45,128 nucleotides of DNA from JBFJVZ01 sp041623895 (GTDB lineage Bacteria; Planctomycetota; Planctomycetia; Pirellulales; Pirellulaceae): the NCBI GenBank assembly GCA_041623895.1, contig JBFJVZ010000006.1, forward strand, positions 1 through 45,128. The letters are read 5' to 3'. Below the pieces are notes generated by a model. The model saw only the letters and a program-made list of their open reading frames with translations, searched no databases and was not told where the DNA came from. Below are positions 11,075 through 19,279 of this stretch, one piece after another. The translations under genes were made by a program, and so were the position numbers. How positions within the stretch are numbered: the stretch's first letter is position 1; every line of letters starts with the position of its first letter.

Positions 11075-11102
11075 GACGACGTACTATTTAACGTCGTCTT
11101 TT
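11075..11102 (+). terminator. Probable rho-independent terminator after the kinase gene
   Basis: A perfect 8-bp inverted repeat (GACGACGT at 11075-11082, ACGTCGTC at 11091-11098) with an 8-nt loop is followed by TTTT on the plus strand. It lies about 90 bp after the kinase stop and overlaps the 3' end of the convergent small gene. Confidence 0.5.
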
Positions 11103-11479
11103 GTGGCGACTTTCTTGGAACGCTTTTGCCCTGACACAGCGGGTAAGGAAACTTCGACGGGAAAATCAACTTTTTCCGTGCATTCAAGTTTCTCCAACTG
11201 CCCCGCAAGTTTCTTCAAGTCGTCTTTTCTTGACAGCAGGACGTTGAAATAACGGCTCAGCTCTCGCTCCGCCTTGTTCTTAGCAGAGGGCTTCGCCGTG
11301 GGAACGCGTGGTTCGACGGAACTTTTTTTCGGCAACGTTTTCTTCAGCGCGATCTGTTCGTCGTCTGAGACAAAAGCGACGGCGGATTCATCGAATCGCC
11401 AACCGTCGCGTACTTTCAAGATCAGATGGGGACGAGATTTTACCGGTTTCTGCGATTTTGGATTCATCGAAGGCAACAT
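11084..11479 (-). CDS. Small basic protein encoded with the S8 peptidase, function unknown
   Basis: A 131-residue protein that I do not recognise. It lies 33 bp downstream of the S8 peptidase gene on the same strand, so the two are probably co-transcribed. A strong Shine-Dalgarno (AAGGAG within 11485-11491, about 6 nt before the ATG) supports the start at 11479. There is no signal peptide or membrane segment. The N-terminal half contains HLILKVRDGWRFDESAVAF; a Lys/Pro-rich linker follows; the C-terminal half looks helical (ELSRYFNVLLSRKDDLKKLAGQLEKL). By analogy with proteases that act with separate propeptides or inhibitors it could be a chaperone, inhibitor or substrate of the peptidase, but that is inference from position only. 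Confidence 0.75.
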   Translation of the reverse strand: MLPSMNPKSQKPVKSRPHLILKVRDGWRFDESAVAFVSDDEQIALKKTLPKKSSVEPRVPTAKPSAKNKAERELSRYFNVLLSRKDDLKKLAGQLEKLECTEKVDFPVEVSLPAVSGQKRSKKVATKDDVK

Positions 11480-11512
11480 CCGAAACTCCTTCCCCTCTGA
11501 AATCGTTCTGCC

Positions 11513-12994
11513 CTATACGGACTTAAGTGCCTTTGCCAGGTTTGGTTGCGGCCCGATGTGTTGGCTAAGCGGCACGCCGGGCCCAGCCTCCTGCTTGGTT
11601 CCAGTTTTAATCATTATCTCGCGGACTTTGCTGGGGGCAAGCGGCGTTCCTTTCTTGGCCTTGGCATGACCTTGAATACAAGCCACGGCAGCGGTCACGA
11701 TCGGAGACGCACTTGATGTTCCGCTAAAGCGATGAGTCTGCCATTTGGCCTCGTCGCTTCCTCCTTGTGCGTCACCGTAACCGGTTGTTGTTACGTGCCA
11801 GCCCCACGCTTGCACATTAACGATCTTGCCGTAGTTGGAAAAGAAGATCCGTGAACGAGGATTCCCCAGCGTCTCGTATTTACTGAATCCCCATTCATTA
11901 CCAAAGAAACCAAAGTAGTTCGTCGGTGGAACTCCGGCACCAACCACGATTGCTCCCGCGTCTCTTTGCAGCCCCGAATTCCTGTAGATCGCTTGATCAA
12001 AGTTCTCGTTGCCGTTGCCTGCGGCTTCCACGACCGTGATGCCCTTATCGGTTGCGGCACGAATGGCGGAAAACACCGCATCCCAATATTGCATGGCAAT
12101 GAACTTGCCCGTGATTGGACTGGGCGCATGCAATTCGATCAGAATCACGTCGCCTTTCTTCAACTTTTTCGTGGCGTTGGCAATGGCCGTTTCCGCGCTA
12201 AAGATCCCGTTGATCATGGCAGAATGGACAAATCCCTTGGCCATGTGACTAATGCCGACGCAACCGCTTCGACCCGGTTTGGCAAGCATCTCGCCAACCA
12301 CTGCTGTGCCGTGATTTCGCCAACCCAAATCGTTGATCAAATCACCGCCGATGTGCTTCAACGTCGGCAAATCCTCATGATCAAGCTTCCAGTTTCCTTC
12401 GATGTCACAGATCGTGACGCCTTTTCCTTTGGCGTTGAATTCGTCCCAGCCACGCATTGCGCCAATACCGTTGGGGGCATCGTGCAAGTAGCCCTGGCAT
12501 GGTTCGAAGCTGCGGCTCAGTGGACTGTCCCCGTCGGGCGCGCCGGCCGGAACGGGTTGCGGTGCGATGACCGCTTTCCAAACCGCCTTGGACTTGTTCA
12601 GCTTTGAAACCAAGGCCTCGCAGTCCTTACCCGACTTCGGCACTACCCGCACGAAACCGGCTTGTGCGAATTCCGACGACACCGGTGCGCTCATCGAAGC
12701 CGGGGCAGCCGTGCTCCGCGCGCGAATCTGAGACGCCTTCATGCCAAAGTGAGAAGTCACTTCGCGAATGTCGAACGAATTGAGCACATCGTTCAGGCTT
12801 TGGCTCGTCCGCTCTACCGCTGCCGGCGCCGCAAAGCCGGTGGGAGACAACGCGACCTGGCTATCATGCCGCAATTCCACAACCACGTAATCTCGACCGT
12901 GTTTGGGACGAATGCCCGGCGAAAGAAATCCCGCATCCGGTATCGAATGCTTAGCGGATGATTTCTTGGTCGTTTTTTTCTTCTTCTTTGCCAT
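11513..12994 (-). CDS. Subtilisin-family (S8) serine peptidase
   Basis: A 493-residue protein with the S8 catalytic elements in order: Asp197 in VTICDIEG, His228 in WRNHGTAVVGE, oxyanion Asn327 in VVEAAGNGNE, and nucleophile Ser427 in FSGTSSASP. The Asp motif reads DIE instead of the usual DTG/DSG. Residues 1-15 are lysine-rich (MAKKKKKTTKKSSAK) and there is no hydrophobic signal peptide, so secretion by Sec is not evident. Residues about 35-150 precede the catalytic domain and may be a propeptide. The gene is first in a two-gene unit with the small protein at 11084-11479 and is divergent from the EF-G-like gene across a long repeat-rich gap. Substrate and compartment are unknown; the fold assignment is secure. 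Confidence 0.92.
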   Translation of the reverse strand: MAKKKKKTTKKSSAKHSIPDAGFLSPGIRPKHGRDYVVVELRHDSQVALSPTGFAAPAAVERTSQSLNDVLNSFDIREVTSHFGMKASQIRARSTAAPASMSAPVSSEFAQAGFVRVVPKSGKDCEALVSKLNKSKAVWKAVIAPQPVPAGAPDGDSPLSRSFEPCQGYLHDAPNGIGAMRGWDEFNAKGKGVTICDIEGNWKLDHEDLPTLKHIGGDLINDLGWRNHGTAVVGEMLAKPGRSGCVGISHMAKGFVHSAMINGIFSAETAIANATKKLKKGDVILIELHAPSPITGKFIAMQYWDAVFSAIRAATDKGITVVEAAGNGNENFDQAIYRNSGLQRDAGAIVVGAGVPPTNYFGFFGNEWGFSKYETLGNPRSRIFFSNYGKIVNVQAWGWHVTTTGYGDAQGGSDEAKWQTHRFSGTSSASPIVTAAVACIQGHAKAKKGTPLAPSKVREIMIKTGTKQEAGPGVPLSQHIGPQPNLAKALKSV

Positions 12995-13303
12995 GTGTCT
13001 GAACCCCTATGTTGTAAGAAGACTCGTAAAACCATTAATGTTTTTACCATCTATGGAAGCCGATTGTCGTATTTTTTGGAACAGTCGCTGATCCGTCTTG
13101 TTGCTCATCATCTGGCGGACCAATCAGGTCCGACTCCCAATCCAAAGCGATTTCCATTGCACGCCTCCGAGCGCTGATTATTCCCGCCTGTTTGATCGCG
13201 TCCCGCGCGCGGTGACCGGGCCATTCCCGGTTCGCTGACCGTAGGGATGGGACGGTGACGGGTGCGATTTCGGCGGAACGATGCCGGGCCCCGACAGGCG
13301 AAC

Positions 13304-13437
13304 TGGGCAGCGTCACCCTTATCAGCCGCTGTGCGTTAGCACCCGATGATTGCCACGCGAGATCTCGAAACCGTGGGCTAACTGGCCGCTGCTAATTCGT
13401 CTGCAATCACGGCCTTTTGCCCCCAAAAGTTGCCTGA
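13304..13437. repeat. MITE/REP-like element, copy A
   Basis: This stretch aligns along its whole length with 26200-26342. Shared blocks include CAGCCGCTGTGCGTTAG, AACCGTGGGCTAAC and a terminal CCAAAAGT. The internal arms (near 13322 and near 13380-13396) are imperfect inverted copies, so the element can fold into a hairpin. No coding capacity is visible, which fits a non-autonomous element or a REP-type palindrome. Confidence 0.65.
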
Positions 13438-13449
13438 ATTCTTCTGTAG

Positions 13450-13469
13450 CGGAAGTCGCGAGACTTCCG
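13450..13469. repeat. Short perfect hairpin repeat
   Basis: CGGAAGTC (13450-13457), a GCGA loop and GACTTCCG (13462-13469) form a perfect 8-bp stem. The surrounding words (GTAGCGGAAGTCGCGAGACTT) resemble the left arm of the palindrome at 45062-45079, suggesting one dispersed family. Confidence 0.5.
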
Positions 13470-13710
13470 ATCGCCAAAGATCGTGGTCCTTGCGGTCTTG
13501 TGGACACGCCTGTTTTACCCCGTTTGCGGAAGTCGATTGCGGGCTAATGAGGCCCGCAAATTCTCTGCCGCTTTCCTATTCGCCAAGTGCCGCCGGGGTA
13601 CCGCGCCATGCCGGAATTTTTTTTAAACGCGCGCATCAAACGACGCTTTTCGGACAACATCACTCCGCCCAAAAGCGATAAACTGTTGCTCTTTTCCGCT
13701 GCCACTGACC

Positions 13711-13716
13711 AAGGAG
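13711..13716 (+). promoter_or_regulatory. Ribosome-binding site of the EF-G-like gene
   Basis: AAGGAG lies 10 nt before the ATG at 13727 and fixes the start codon. It stands out because most genes in this window lack a clear Shine-Dalgarno. Confidence 0.7.
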
Positions 13717-13726
13717 TCTTGCAAAA

Positions 13727-15775
13727 ATGCCCGTACCTGAGCCAGATCTGATTCGGAATCTTTGTCTTTGTGGCCAAACCGGCTCGGGAAAGACCACCCT
13801 AACCGAACGTCTGCTGTTTGCAGCCGGTGAAATCAAGCGGATGGGCACCGTCCAAGACGGAAATACAGTCAGCGATTTTACCGAAGAAGAGCAAGAACAT
13901 CAGCATTCGCTGCAGCCCAGCATCGTTCACTTTGATCACGAAGGGCATCGCGTCAACTTGATCGACACGCCGGGAATGTCTGATTTCATCGGGCATGCCA
14001 TCGCCTGTTTTCCCGCGGTAGAAACCGTTGTGATCGTGATTGATGCGGTCAAGGGCGTTGAAAGCGAAACACGGCGGCTGATGAAGATTGCGACAGAAAG
14101 AAATTTGCCCCGCATGATCTTGGTCAACAAGATCGATTCGGGCGAAGCCGATTTGGAAGCGCTGACGGCTCAAATCCGTTCCCTGTTTGGCGACGTTTGC
14201 CTGCCGATCAATATGCCCCTTCCCGATCGATCCGCTGTGATCGATGTCTTTGAGACCGACGCGCACGAGGAGACCGCGTTCAGCTCCGCAGAAACTGCGC
14301 ACACGCAGATCGTCGAGCAGGTGGTCGAAGTCGATGAAGAATTGACGGAACAGTACCTGGAAGCCGGCGAGGAAAAACTTGATCCCAAGCGAGTCCACGA
14401 AGCCTTTGAGCGGGCACTCCGCGAAGGCCATCTTGTCCCGATTGTCTATGCATCCGCGACCGAAGGCATCGGCATCAAACACCTGTTGCACGTGACCGCA
14501 TCACTGCTGCCCAGTCCCCTGGAAGGCAACCCGCGTCCGTTCCATAAGGGCGACCAGCCGTTTCACACCGAATTCGACGCGTCCAAACCGACGGTCGCAC
14601 ACGTGTTTCAAGTCTACAATGACAAGCATATCGGCAAGCTCGGTATCTTCCGCGTACACCAGGGTGTCGTCAAAAGCAAATCAGAGCTGTACATCGATGA
14701 CCAACGCAAGCCGCTGCGGATCGGCCACGTGATGCGGTTGCAAGGAAAAGACCACAAGGAAACCGAAGCGGTCGGTCCGGGGGAAATCGGTGCCGTCTCG
14801 AAAATCGACGAAATCCATTTTGACGGCGTCTTGCACGAAACCGCGACCACCGAAGACCCGCCGCTGCTGGTACCGCTGCAACTGCCCAAGCCGATGTACG
14901 GTCTGGCGGTCGAATTGAAAAGCCACGCCGACGAAACCAAGTTCTCAGGCGCCATGCATCGCTTGCAGGCGGAGGATCCGTGCTTGCTGTTGGATCGTGT
15001 TGCGGCCACCAAGGAAACCGTAATGCGAGGACTCGGCGAATTGCATCTCCGTGTCGTGCTGGAAAAACTGTCCCACCAGTATGGCATCGAGCTGGAAACC
15101 AGGCAGCCCAAAGTTGCTTACAAAGAGACCATCACGGCGCGAGCGGAAGGACACTGTCGTCACAAGAAACAAACCGGGGGCGCCGGGCAATTCGGCGAAG
15201 TTTACCTCCGCATCGCTCCGCTGCCGGACGATCACGAGAATGGTTTTGAGTTTGAGAATGTGACCGTCGGCGGCTCCATTCCTAGACAATTCATGCCTTC
15301 GATCGAAAAAGGTATTCGGCAAGTGCTGGCCGACGGCGCCATCGCCGGATATCCGATGACCGGTGTTCGCGTGGAGGTTTACGACGGAAAACACCACGAC
15401 GTGGACAGCAAAGAAATCGCCTTCGTCACGGCCGGCCGGAAAGCCTTCATTGACGCGGTCAAAAAAGCAAGTCCCGTGCTGCTGGAGCCCTACGTGGAAG
15501 TGGAAGTCACCGTTCCCGGGCATTGCTTGGGGGACATCACCAGCGACATGTCCAATCGGCGGGGACGCGTCACCGATACTCAGATGGCGGATGATACCTG
15601 CGTGATCAAGGCAACTGCCCCGCTAAGCGAGCTGCAAACCTATTCCACGCAGCTAAAAAGCATGGCTGCCGGAGCCGGTTCGTTTACCTTTTCCTACAGC
15701 CACGATGAACCGACGCCACCGCAAATCCAGCAAGAAGTGATCGCCGCCTACCGCCCCAGCGACGACGACGATTGA
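13727..15775 (+). CDS. EF-G2-like translational GTPase
   Basis: A 682-residue protein with the domain order of elongation factor G: GTPase domain (about 1-270), OB-like domain II (about 290-375), then domains III-V, including the domain IV block HKKQTGGAGQFGEV. The GTPase motifs depart from canonical EF-G: P-loop GQTGSGKTT instead of GHVDAGKT, switch I EEEQEHQHSLQPSI instead of the RGITI type, DTPGMSDF instead of DTPGHVDF, and NKID. The segment GTVQDGNTVSDF is typical of the EF-G2/FusA2-type paralogues of Thermus and mycobacteria. It therefore probably is not the essential translocase; the chromosomal fusA normally sits beside rpsL/rpsG, which are absent here. Its role is uncertain (accessory ribosome factor). 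Confidence 0.88.
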   Translation: MPVPEPDLIRNLCLCGQTGSGKTTLTERLLFAAGEIKRMGTVQDGNTVSDFTEEEQEHQHSLQPSIVHFDHEGHRVNLIDTPGMSDFIGHAIACFPAVETVVIVIDAVKGVESETRRLMKIATERNLPRMILVNKIDSGEADLEALTAQIRSLFGDVCLPINMPLPDRSAVIDVFETDAHEETAFSSAETAHTQIVEQVVEVDEELTEQYLEAGEEKLDPKRVHEAFERALREGHLVPIVYASATEGIGIKHLLHVTASLLPSPLEGNPRPFHKGDQPFHTEFDASKPTVAHVFQVYNDKHIGKLGIFRVHQGVVKSKSELYIDDQRKPLRIGHVMRLQGKDHKETEAVGPGEIGAVSKIDEIHFDGVLHETATTEDPPLLVPLQLPKPMYGLAVELKSHADETKFSGAMHRLQAEDPCLLLDRVAATKETVMRGLGELHLRVVLEKLSHQYGIELETRQPKVAYKETITARAEGHCRHKKQTGGAGQFGEVYLRIAPLPDDHENGFEFENVTVGGSIPRQFMPSIEKGIRQVLADGAIAGYPMTGVRVEVYDGKHHDVDSKEIAFVTAGRKAFIDAVKKASPVLLEPYVEVEVTVPGHCLGDITSDMSNRRGRVTDTQMADDTCVIKATAPLSELQTYSTQLKSMAAGAGSFTFSYSHDEPTPPQIQQEVIAAYRPSDDDD

Positions 15776-15782
15776 AACAAAG

Positions 15783-15844
15783 CCGTCGTTTGCTCCGCGT
15801 ACGAATGTTTTGTTTTTCCGTTCCGACGCGGAGCTTCGGACGAC
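15783..15844. repeat. Imperfect inverted repeat between convergent genes
   Basis: The arms GTCGTTTGCTCCGCGT (left) and ACGCGGAGCTTCGGACGAC (right, 15826-15844) are imperfect inverted copies around a T-rich loop. It lies just after the EF-G-like stop and before the 3' end of the convergent M50 gene, so it may act as a transcription terminator or be another dispersed palindrome. Confidence 0.5.
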
Positions 15845-15958
15845 AATAAATTCACAGCCTCTCCGCAAACGAACGCGCTCGTTCGCAGAGCGAACGGCGA
15901 CTATCAGGCGCGCCCGGAAAGGGAACGGCGCCACGACGCTTTAGAACAAGCGCGTTTC

Positions 15959-18169
15959 TTACGGCTGGAAGCGGAAGGTGTCGTTGGCGGAGCGGAATAG
16001 CCGGCTTGCCAGTGAGGCTCGTTCGACTCTAATTTTTGCGCGTGCCGTGGAGCGGATCCGGAGCGGGTGTTGGCTGTCGTTCAGTCGCACGCGAACTTGA
16101 TAGTAGGTGTTGCGGGTTGCTCCCGGCGATGTCGCGCTCGCTGATGGGTCGACGAGTCCGGCGGCGAAGAATTCACGCGCTGCCTGGATGATCGGCGATG
16201 TGGCTACTTCGATGACCGCGCCCGCGTGGTGACCTGCCGGATCCGTCGCCCTCAGCAGCTGGACCGCTTGCCCGCGGCGGAGCAGCGCGATGTCTTGTTG
16301 ACGGACCAGAACGATCGCTTCTCGTTGGGTCACATCACCGACGCTACACAACAATGTTCCTTGCGCGAAAAAAGAACCGATGTTTTTCGCGTCCAACGGT
16401 GTGCCGTGCCAGGTTTGGATGGCGTCCGCTTCCGGTGTTGGCTGATACTGATTTCGGGGTGCGAAAACGCGTCCCGATCGAGGCGCGCGGATCAGCAACC
16501 GTTCCGCTTCCGCGCGGCGTTCCAGGTAGTCGTTGTCGGCGGCCTCCAGAGCTTTACTGACTGATTCAATTTTACCCGCGGCTTGTGTGTCCAGTGATCG
16601 TCGCTGCTGCAGACTGGCCAATTCGGTGCGCAGCGTTTTCCGCCTGGTATCCAGCGACAGGATTTCTTGCTCCATTTCATAGTTGCGGAATCTTGCCACA
16701 GTGTCGCCCTTGTTCACCTGGTTTCCTGCTGGTAATGCCCACACAAGTTGCCCCGGCGTTTCCACGAACAAGTCAACCGACTCGGCGGCGTCGATGACCG
16801 CGGGCGCCAGCACCGATCGCGGCAGCGGATAAAACAAGGCCAGCAGTATCAGGCCACCACCGATCCCCGCAAGCAACGCGGGTCGCCGCGCCGGATTGGC
16901 CCAACGAGATTCGATCACTCCGGGTGGTTTGACAATCGAGTACACGGATTGCCAAATCGCCGAAGCCAAAATCAGCACCGCCAGCCCGCCGCCAAGCAAT
17001 CCGACTCCCATGGTTTCCGCAAACCGATAAAGAATCAGGCAAATCAACGCCAGCACCAACAGGCGATAAGCGCCACTGAGCACACCGTAGCTCGCCAGCA
17101 CGCCGTTGCGATTGGGCTCCGACTGCGTCGATCGATTGCTGATCGCCGGCAGTCCCCACAGCTTGCGGCGCAACGTGCCGCGAATCAAACGTGATGATTC
17201 GGCAGCAAGATTCGGGATTCCTAACAAGTCCGACAGAATGAAGTAGCCGTCATAACGCAGTAGCGGATTCCCGTTAAAGATCACGGTACTGATCGAACAG
17301 ATGATCATCGTGGTTACGCAAACGTCACGAACCATTCCATCGGTGCTGAACAGCCACAAGAATGCGGCAACCGTCGCGATCAGCAGTTCAGCAAACATCC
17401 CGGCGGCGGAGACGACAATCCGCTTGAACCTCTGCCCCAACATCCAAGCGTCAGATACATCGCAGTACAAGCAGGGAATCCCCACCAGCAGCATCACGCC
17501 GATCTCACGGCATTCAGCACCGTATGCTTTGCAGGCGACCGCGTGGGCTAGTTCGTGGATGATCTTGGTCAGCGAGATGACGACGATCACCGTGATCAAC
17601 CACGACCCGCTGGTACGTGTCGCAGCAATGCCGACGTGGGAGGTGAACTGGTCAAAGTTTGCGATCACACTGATCACGGCGAAAGCGCCCAACAGTAACG
17701 CAGCCGCGAATGTGAGCGGTGAAAACAGAGGTCGAACTTTCGGCGTCACGAAATCCAACAGACGATCGGGGTTCGCGCCCGGGAAGCGAATCGCCAACAG
17801 GTTCTTCCAACGGCTTCTACCCAACTGACTAGCTTGGCGTTGGCCGCTGGGGCCACCGGTTTCTCCGTCACCGATCGGCCCTGCTGACGAAGTGATCAAG
17901 CCGTTTCGCTTCGCATCGGCCAGGAACGTTACCACCGACTCAGCGGAGACGAAGTCGGGGGCGAGGCGAACTCGGCAGGCTTTGATAATTTCGGGAGTCT
18001 GCCGCCGGCCATTCAGCAGTTTCAAGATCGAAAACTCGCGGTCACTGAAATAGAAGAATGCCCTGGACAGCGGATCCTTCAACACCCAGACAAAGCGGCC
18101 GCCCATTTCAATTCGCCGCCGGATCAAATCGGCGCGCAACGACAGAACGGGAGCGGCGTGATCACTCAT
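15959..18169 (-). CDS. PqqD-like / M50 site-2 peptidase / HlyD-like fusion membrane protein
   Basis: A 736-residue protein with three parts. Residues 1-95 resemble a PqqD-type peptide-binding domain (ILKLLNGRRQTPEII). About 150-430 is polytopic and carries the M50 zinc site: HELAH at 205-209 and NPLLRYDGYF at 301-310, whose Asp307 is the likely third metal ligand. About 440-736 is a membrane-fusion (HlyD-type) region with a lipoyl-like half (VETPGQLVWALPAGNQVNKGD), a coiled-coil hairpin (about 500-570) and a return half (LIRAPRSGRVF). Its ATG overlaps the stop of the HlyD gene by 4 bp. By family it should cleave or handle a peptide or protein at the inner membrane and couple it to export. The substrate is not evident and no ABC ATPase is adjacent. 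Confidence 0.9.
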   Translation of the reverse strand: MSDHAAPVLSLRADLIRRRIEMGGRFVWVLKDPLSRAFFYFSDREFSILKLLNGRRQTPEIIKACRVRLAPDFVSAESVVTFLADAKRNGLITSSAGPIGDGETGGPSGQRQASQLGRSRWKNLLAIRFPGANPDRLLDFVTPKVRPLFSPLTFAAALLLGAFAVISVIANFDQFTSHVGIAATRTSGSWLITVIVVISLTKIIHELAHAVACKAYGAECREIGVMLLVGIPCLYCDVSDAWMLGQRFKRIVVSAAGMFAELLIATVAAFLWLFSTDGMVRDVCVTTMIICSISTVIFNGNPLLRYDGYFILSDLLGIPNLAAESSRLIRGTLRRKLWGLPAISNRSTQSEPNRNGVLASYGVLSGAYRLLVLALICLILYRFAETMGVGLLGGGLAVLILASAIWQSVYSIVKPPGVIESRWANPARRPALLAGIGGGLILLALFYPLPRSVLAPAVIDAAESVDLFVETPGQLVWALPAGNQVNKGDTVARFRNYEMEQEILSLDTRRKTLRTELASLQQRRSLDTQAAGKIESVSKALEAADNDYLERRAEAERLLIRAPRSGRVFAPRNQYQPTPEADAIQTWHGTPLDAKNIGSFFAQGTLLCSVGDVTQREAIVLVRQQDIALLRRGQAVQLLRATDPAGHHAGAVIEVATSPIIQAAREFFAAGLVDPSASATSPGATRNTYYQVRVRLNDSQHPLRIRSTARAKIRVERASLASRLFRSANDTFRFQP

Positions 18170-19251
18170 GGCGATTCCGTCGTCATCTCCACGCGCATGC
18201 CCGGCAAGACGGACAAGTCGGTATTATCGAACTCAACCCAGAACGCGACTTCGTCATTGACCGGATCGACTTCGGGACTGATGAACACAATCTTTCCATT
18301 GTTAATCACTTGTCTGCCATCATCGGTTTCTCGCACCAGCGACACCTGGGGTTGCTCGCGCAATTGTTTGACCAGATGCGTTCGTATGAAACCTTCCGCG
18401 CGCAGCCGATTCAGGTGTATGACGCGCACGATCGGATCTCCGGCTTTGACCCACTCGCCAGGTTGTTTGTAACGGTGAACCACAACGCCGTCGATTGGAC
18501 TGATCAACTTGTGACGCTCGACGGCCAAATCAGCCAGGCTTGCTGCATGCTCGCCGGCCGTCGCTTGTAGCTGAGCGATCTTTTGGTCAACGATCGCCTG
18601 TTCGAGGGCGATTCGAGACTGCTGGACTTTGATCTCTTGAATGCGGGAAGCCCGATCTTCGCTTTTCGCTGTCAACGCATCGATCTGAAGTTCGAATTCC
18701 GCTTGTTGCGCTTCCAGTTGCATGCGTTGATGAGCCAGATTCAGACCGTCGATCTCTGATTTGGAAACGCTGTCGACAAATTCCTGACGAGCCTTGGTGG
18801 CACGAGCCAGCTCGTTCTTGGCAACCGCTTCGGCCTTTTCGGCTGCCATCACACGGACTCGGTTGCCGGCTTTGCGATGGGCGATACTGTTGAGCAGTTT
18901 CTGTTGTTCATTCAATTCCTGTTGTTGATCAAAATCTTTCTCGGCCAACTGCCAGGCGTGCGGGTTTTCCGCCCGCTTGTTGGCAATGGACATGTTTGTG
19001 GCCGCAAGTTTTTCTTCCAATCGGGATTGGCGATCATCAACCTTTCCCAAGACTTGCCCTCTGCTGACGCTATTGCCCTCGCGCACCGTCAATTCCATCA
19101 GCAATCCGGTTTCCCGAGCCGGCACATCGCGTTGTTCGATCAACTTGACCGTCAGGTTGGGAACTGTCAGCGGATCCGCAGCCGTGGCGGTCGTGACAAC
19201 AACCAAGACCAGCAGGGCAACGGATATGATTCTTCGAAAGATCAAAACCAT
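18166..19251 (-). CDS. HlyD-family periplasmic adaptor protein
   Basis: A 361-residue protein with an N-terminal signal or anchor segment (MVLIFRRIISVALLVLVVVT). The barrel-sandwich halves are at about 38-65 (ETGLLMELTVREGNSVSRGQ) and about 235-265 (KLISPIDGVVVHRYKQPGEW), with a long alpha-helical hairpin between (about 70-230), then a beta-barrel domain. This is the normal layout and length of a membrane-fusion protein linking an inner-membrane component to a TolC-type channel. It is the middle gene of a three-gene unit: 28 bp after the GAF-like/HlyD gene and overlapping the M50 fusion by ATGA. No RND or ABC transporter is visible nearby. Confidence 0.9.
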   Translation of the reverse strand: MVLIFRRIISVALLVLVVVTTATAADPLTVPNLTVKLIEQRDVPARETGLLMELTVREGNSVSRGQVLGKVDDRQSRLEEKLAATNMSIANKRAENPHAWQLAEKDFDQQQELNEQQKLLNSIAHRKAGNRVRVMAAEKAEAVAKNELARATKARQEFVDSVSKSEIDGLNLAHQRMQLEAQQAEFELQIDALTAKSEDRASRIQEIKVQQSRIALEQAIVDQKIAQLQATAGEHAASLADLAVERHKLISPIDGVVVHRYKQPGEWVKAGDPIVRVIHLNRLRAEGFIRTHLVKQLREQPQVSLVRETDDGRQVINNGKIVFISPEVDPVNDEVAFWVEFDNTDLSVLPGMRVEMTTESP

Positions 19252-19279
19252 GACTTAGTATTGCGATGCTTCCTGAGTT

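Larger units (their letters stand above)
12995..13726. other. Long intergenic region between divergent S8 peptidase and EF-G-like genes
   Basis: About 730 bp with no convincing gene. It holds a MITE-like element (13304-13437), a short perfect hairpin (13450-13469), and the ribosome-binding site of the EF-G-like gene. Short open frames on both strands lack start signals and recognisable composition. Promoters for both flanking genes should lie here, but I cannot place them with confidence. Confidence 0.5.

Noticed and set aside
13044..13316. Minus-strand open frame of 90 codons upstream of the S8 peptidase
   Set aside because: It overlaps the MITE-like element at its start, has no ribosome-binding site and no family I can support; a decayed gene fragment is possible but unproven.
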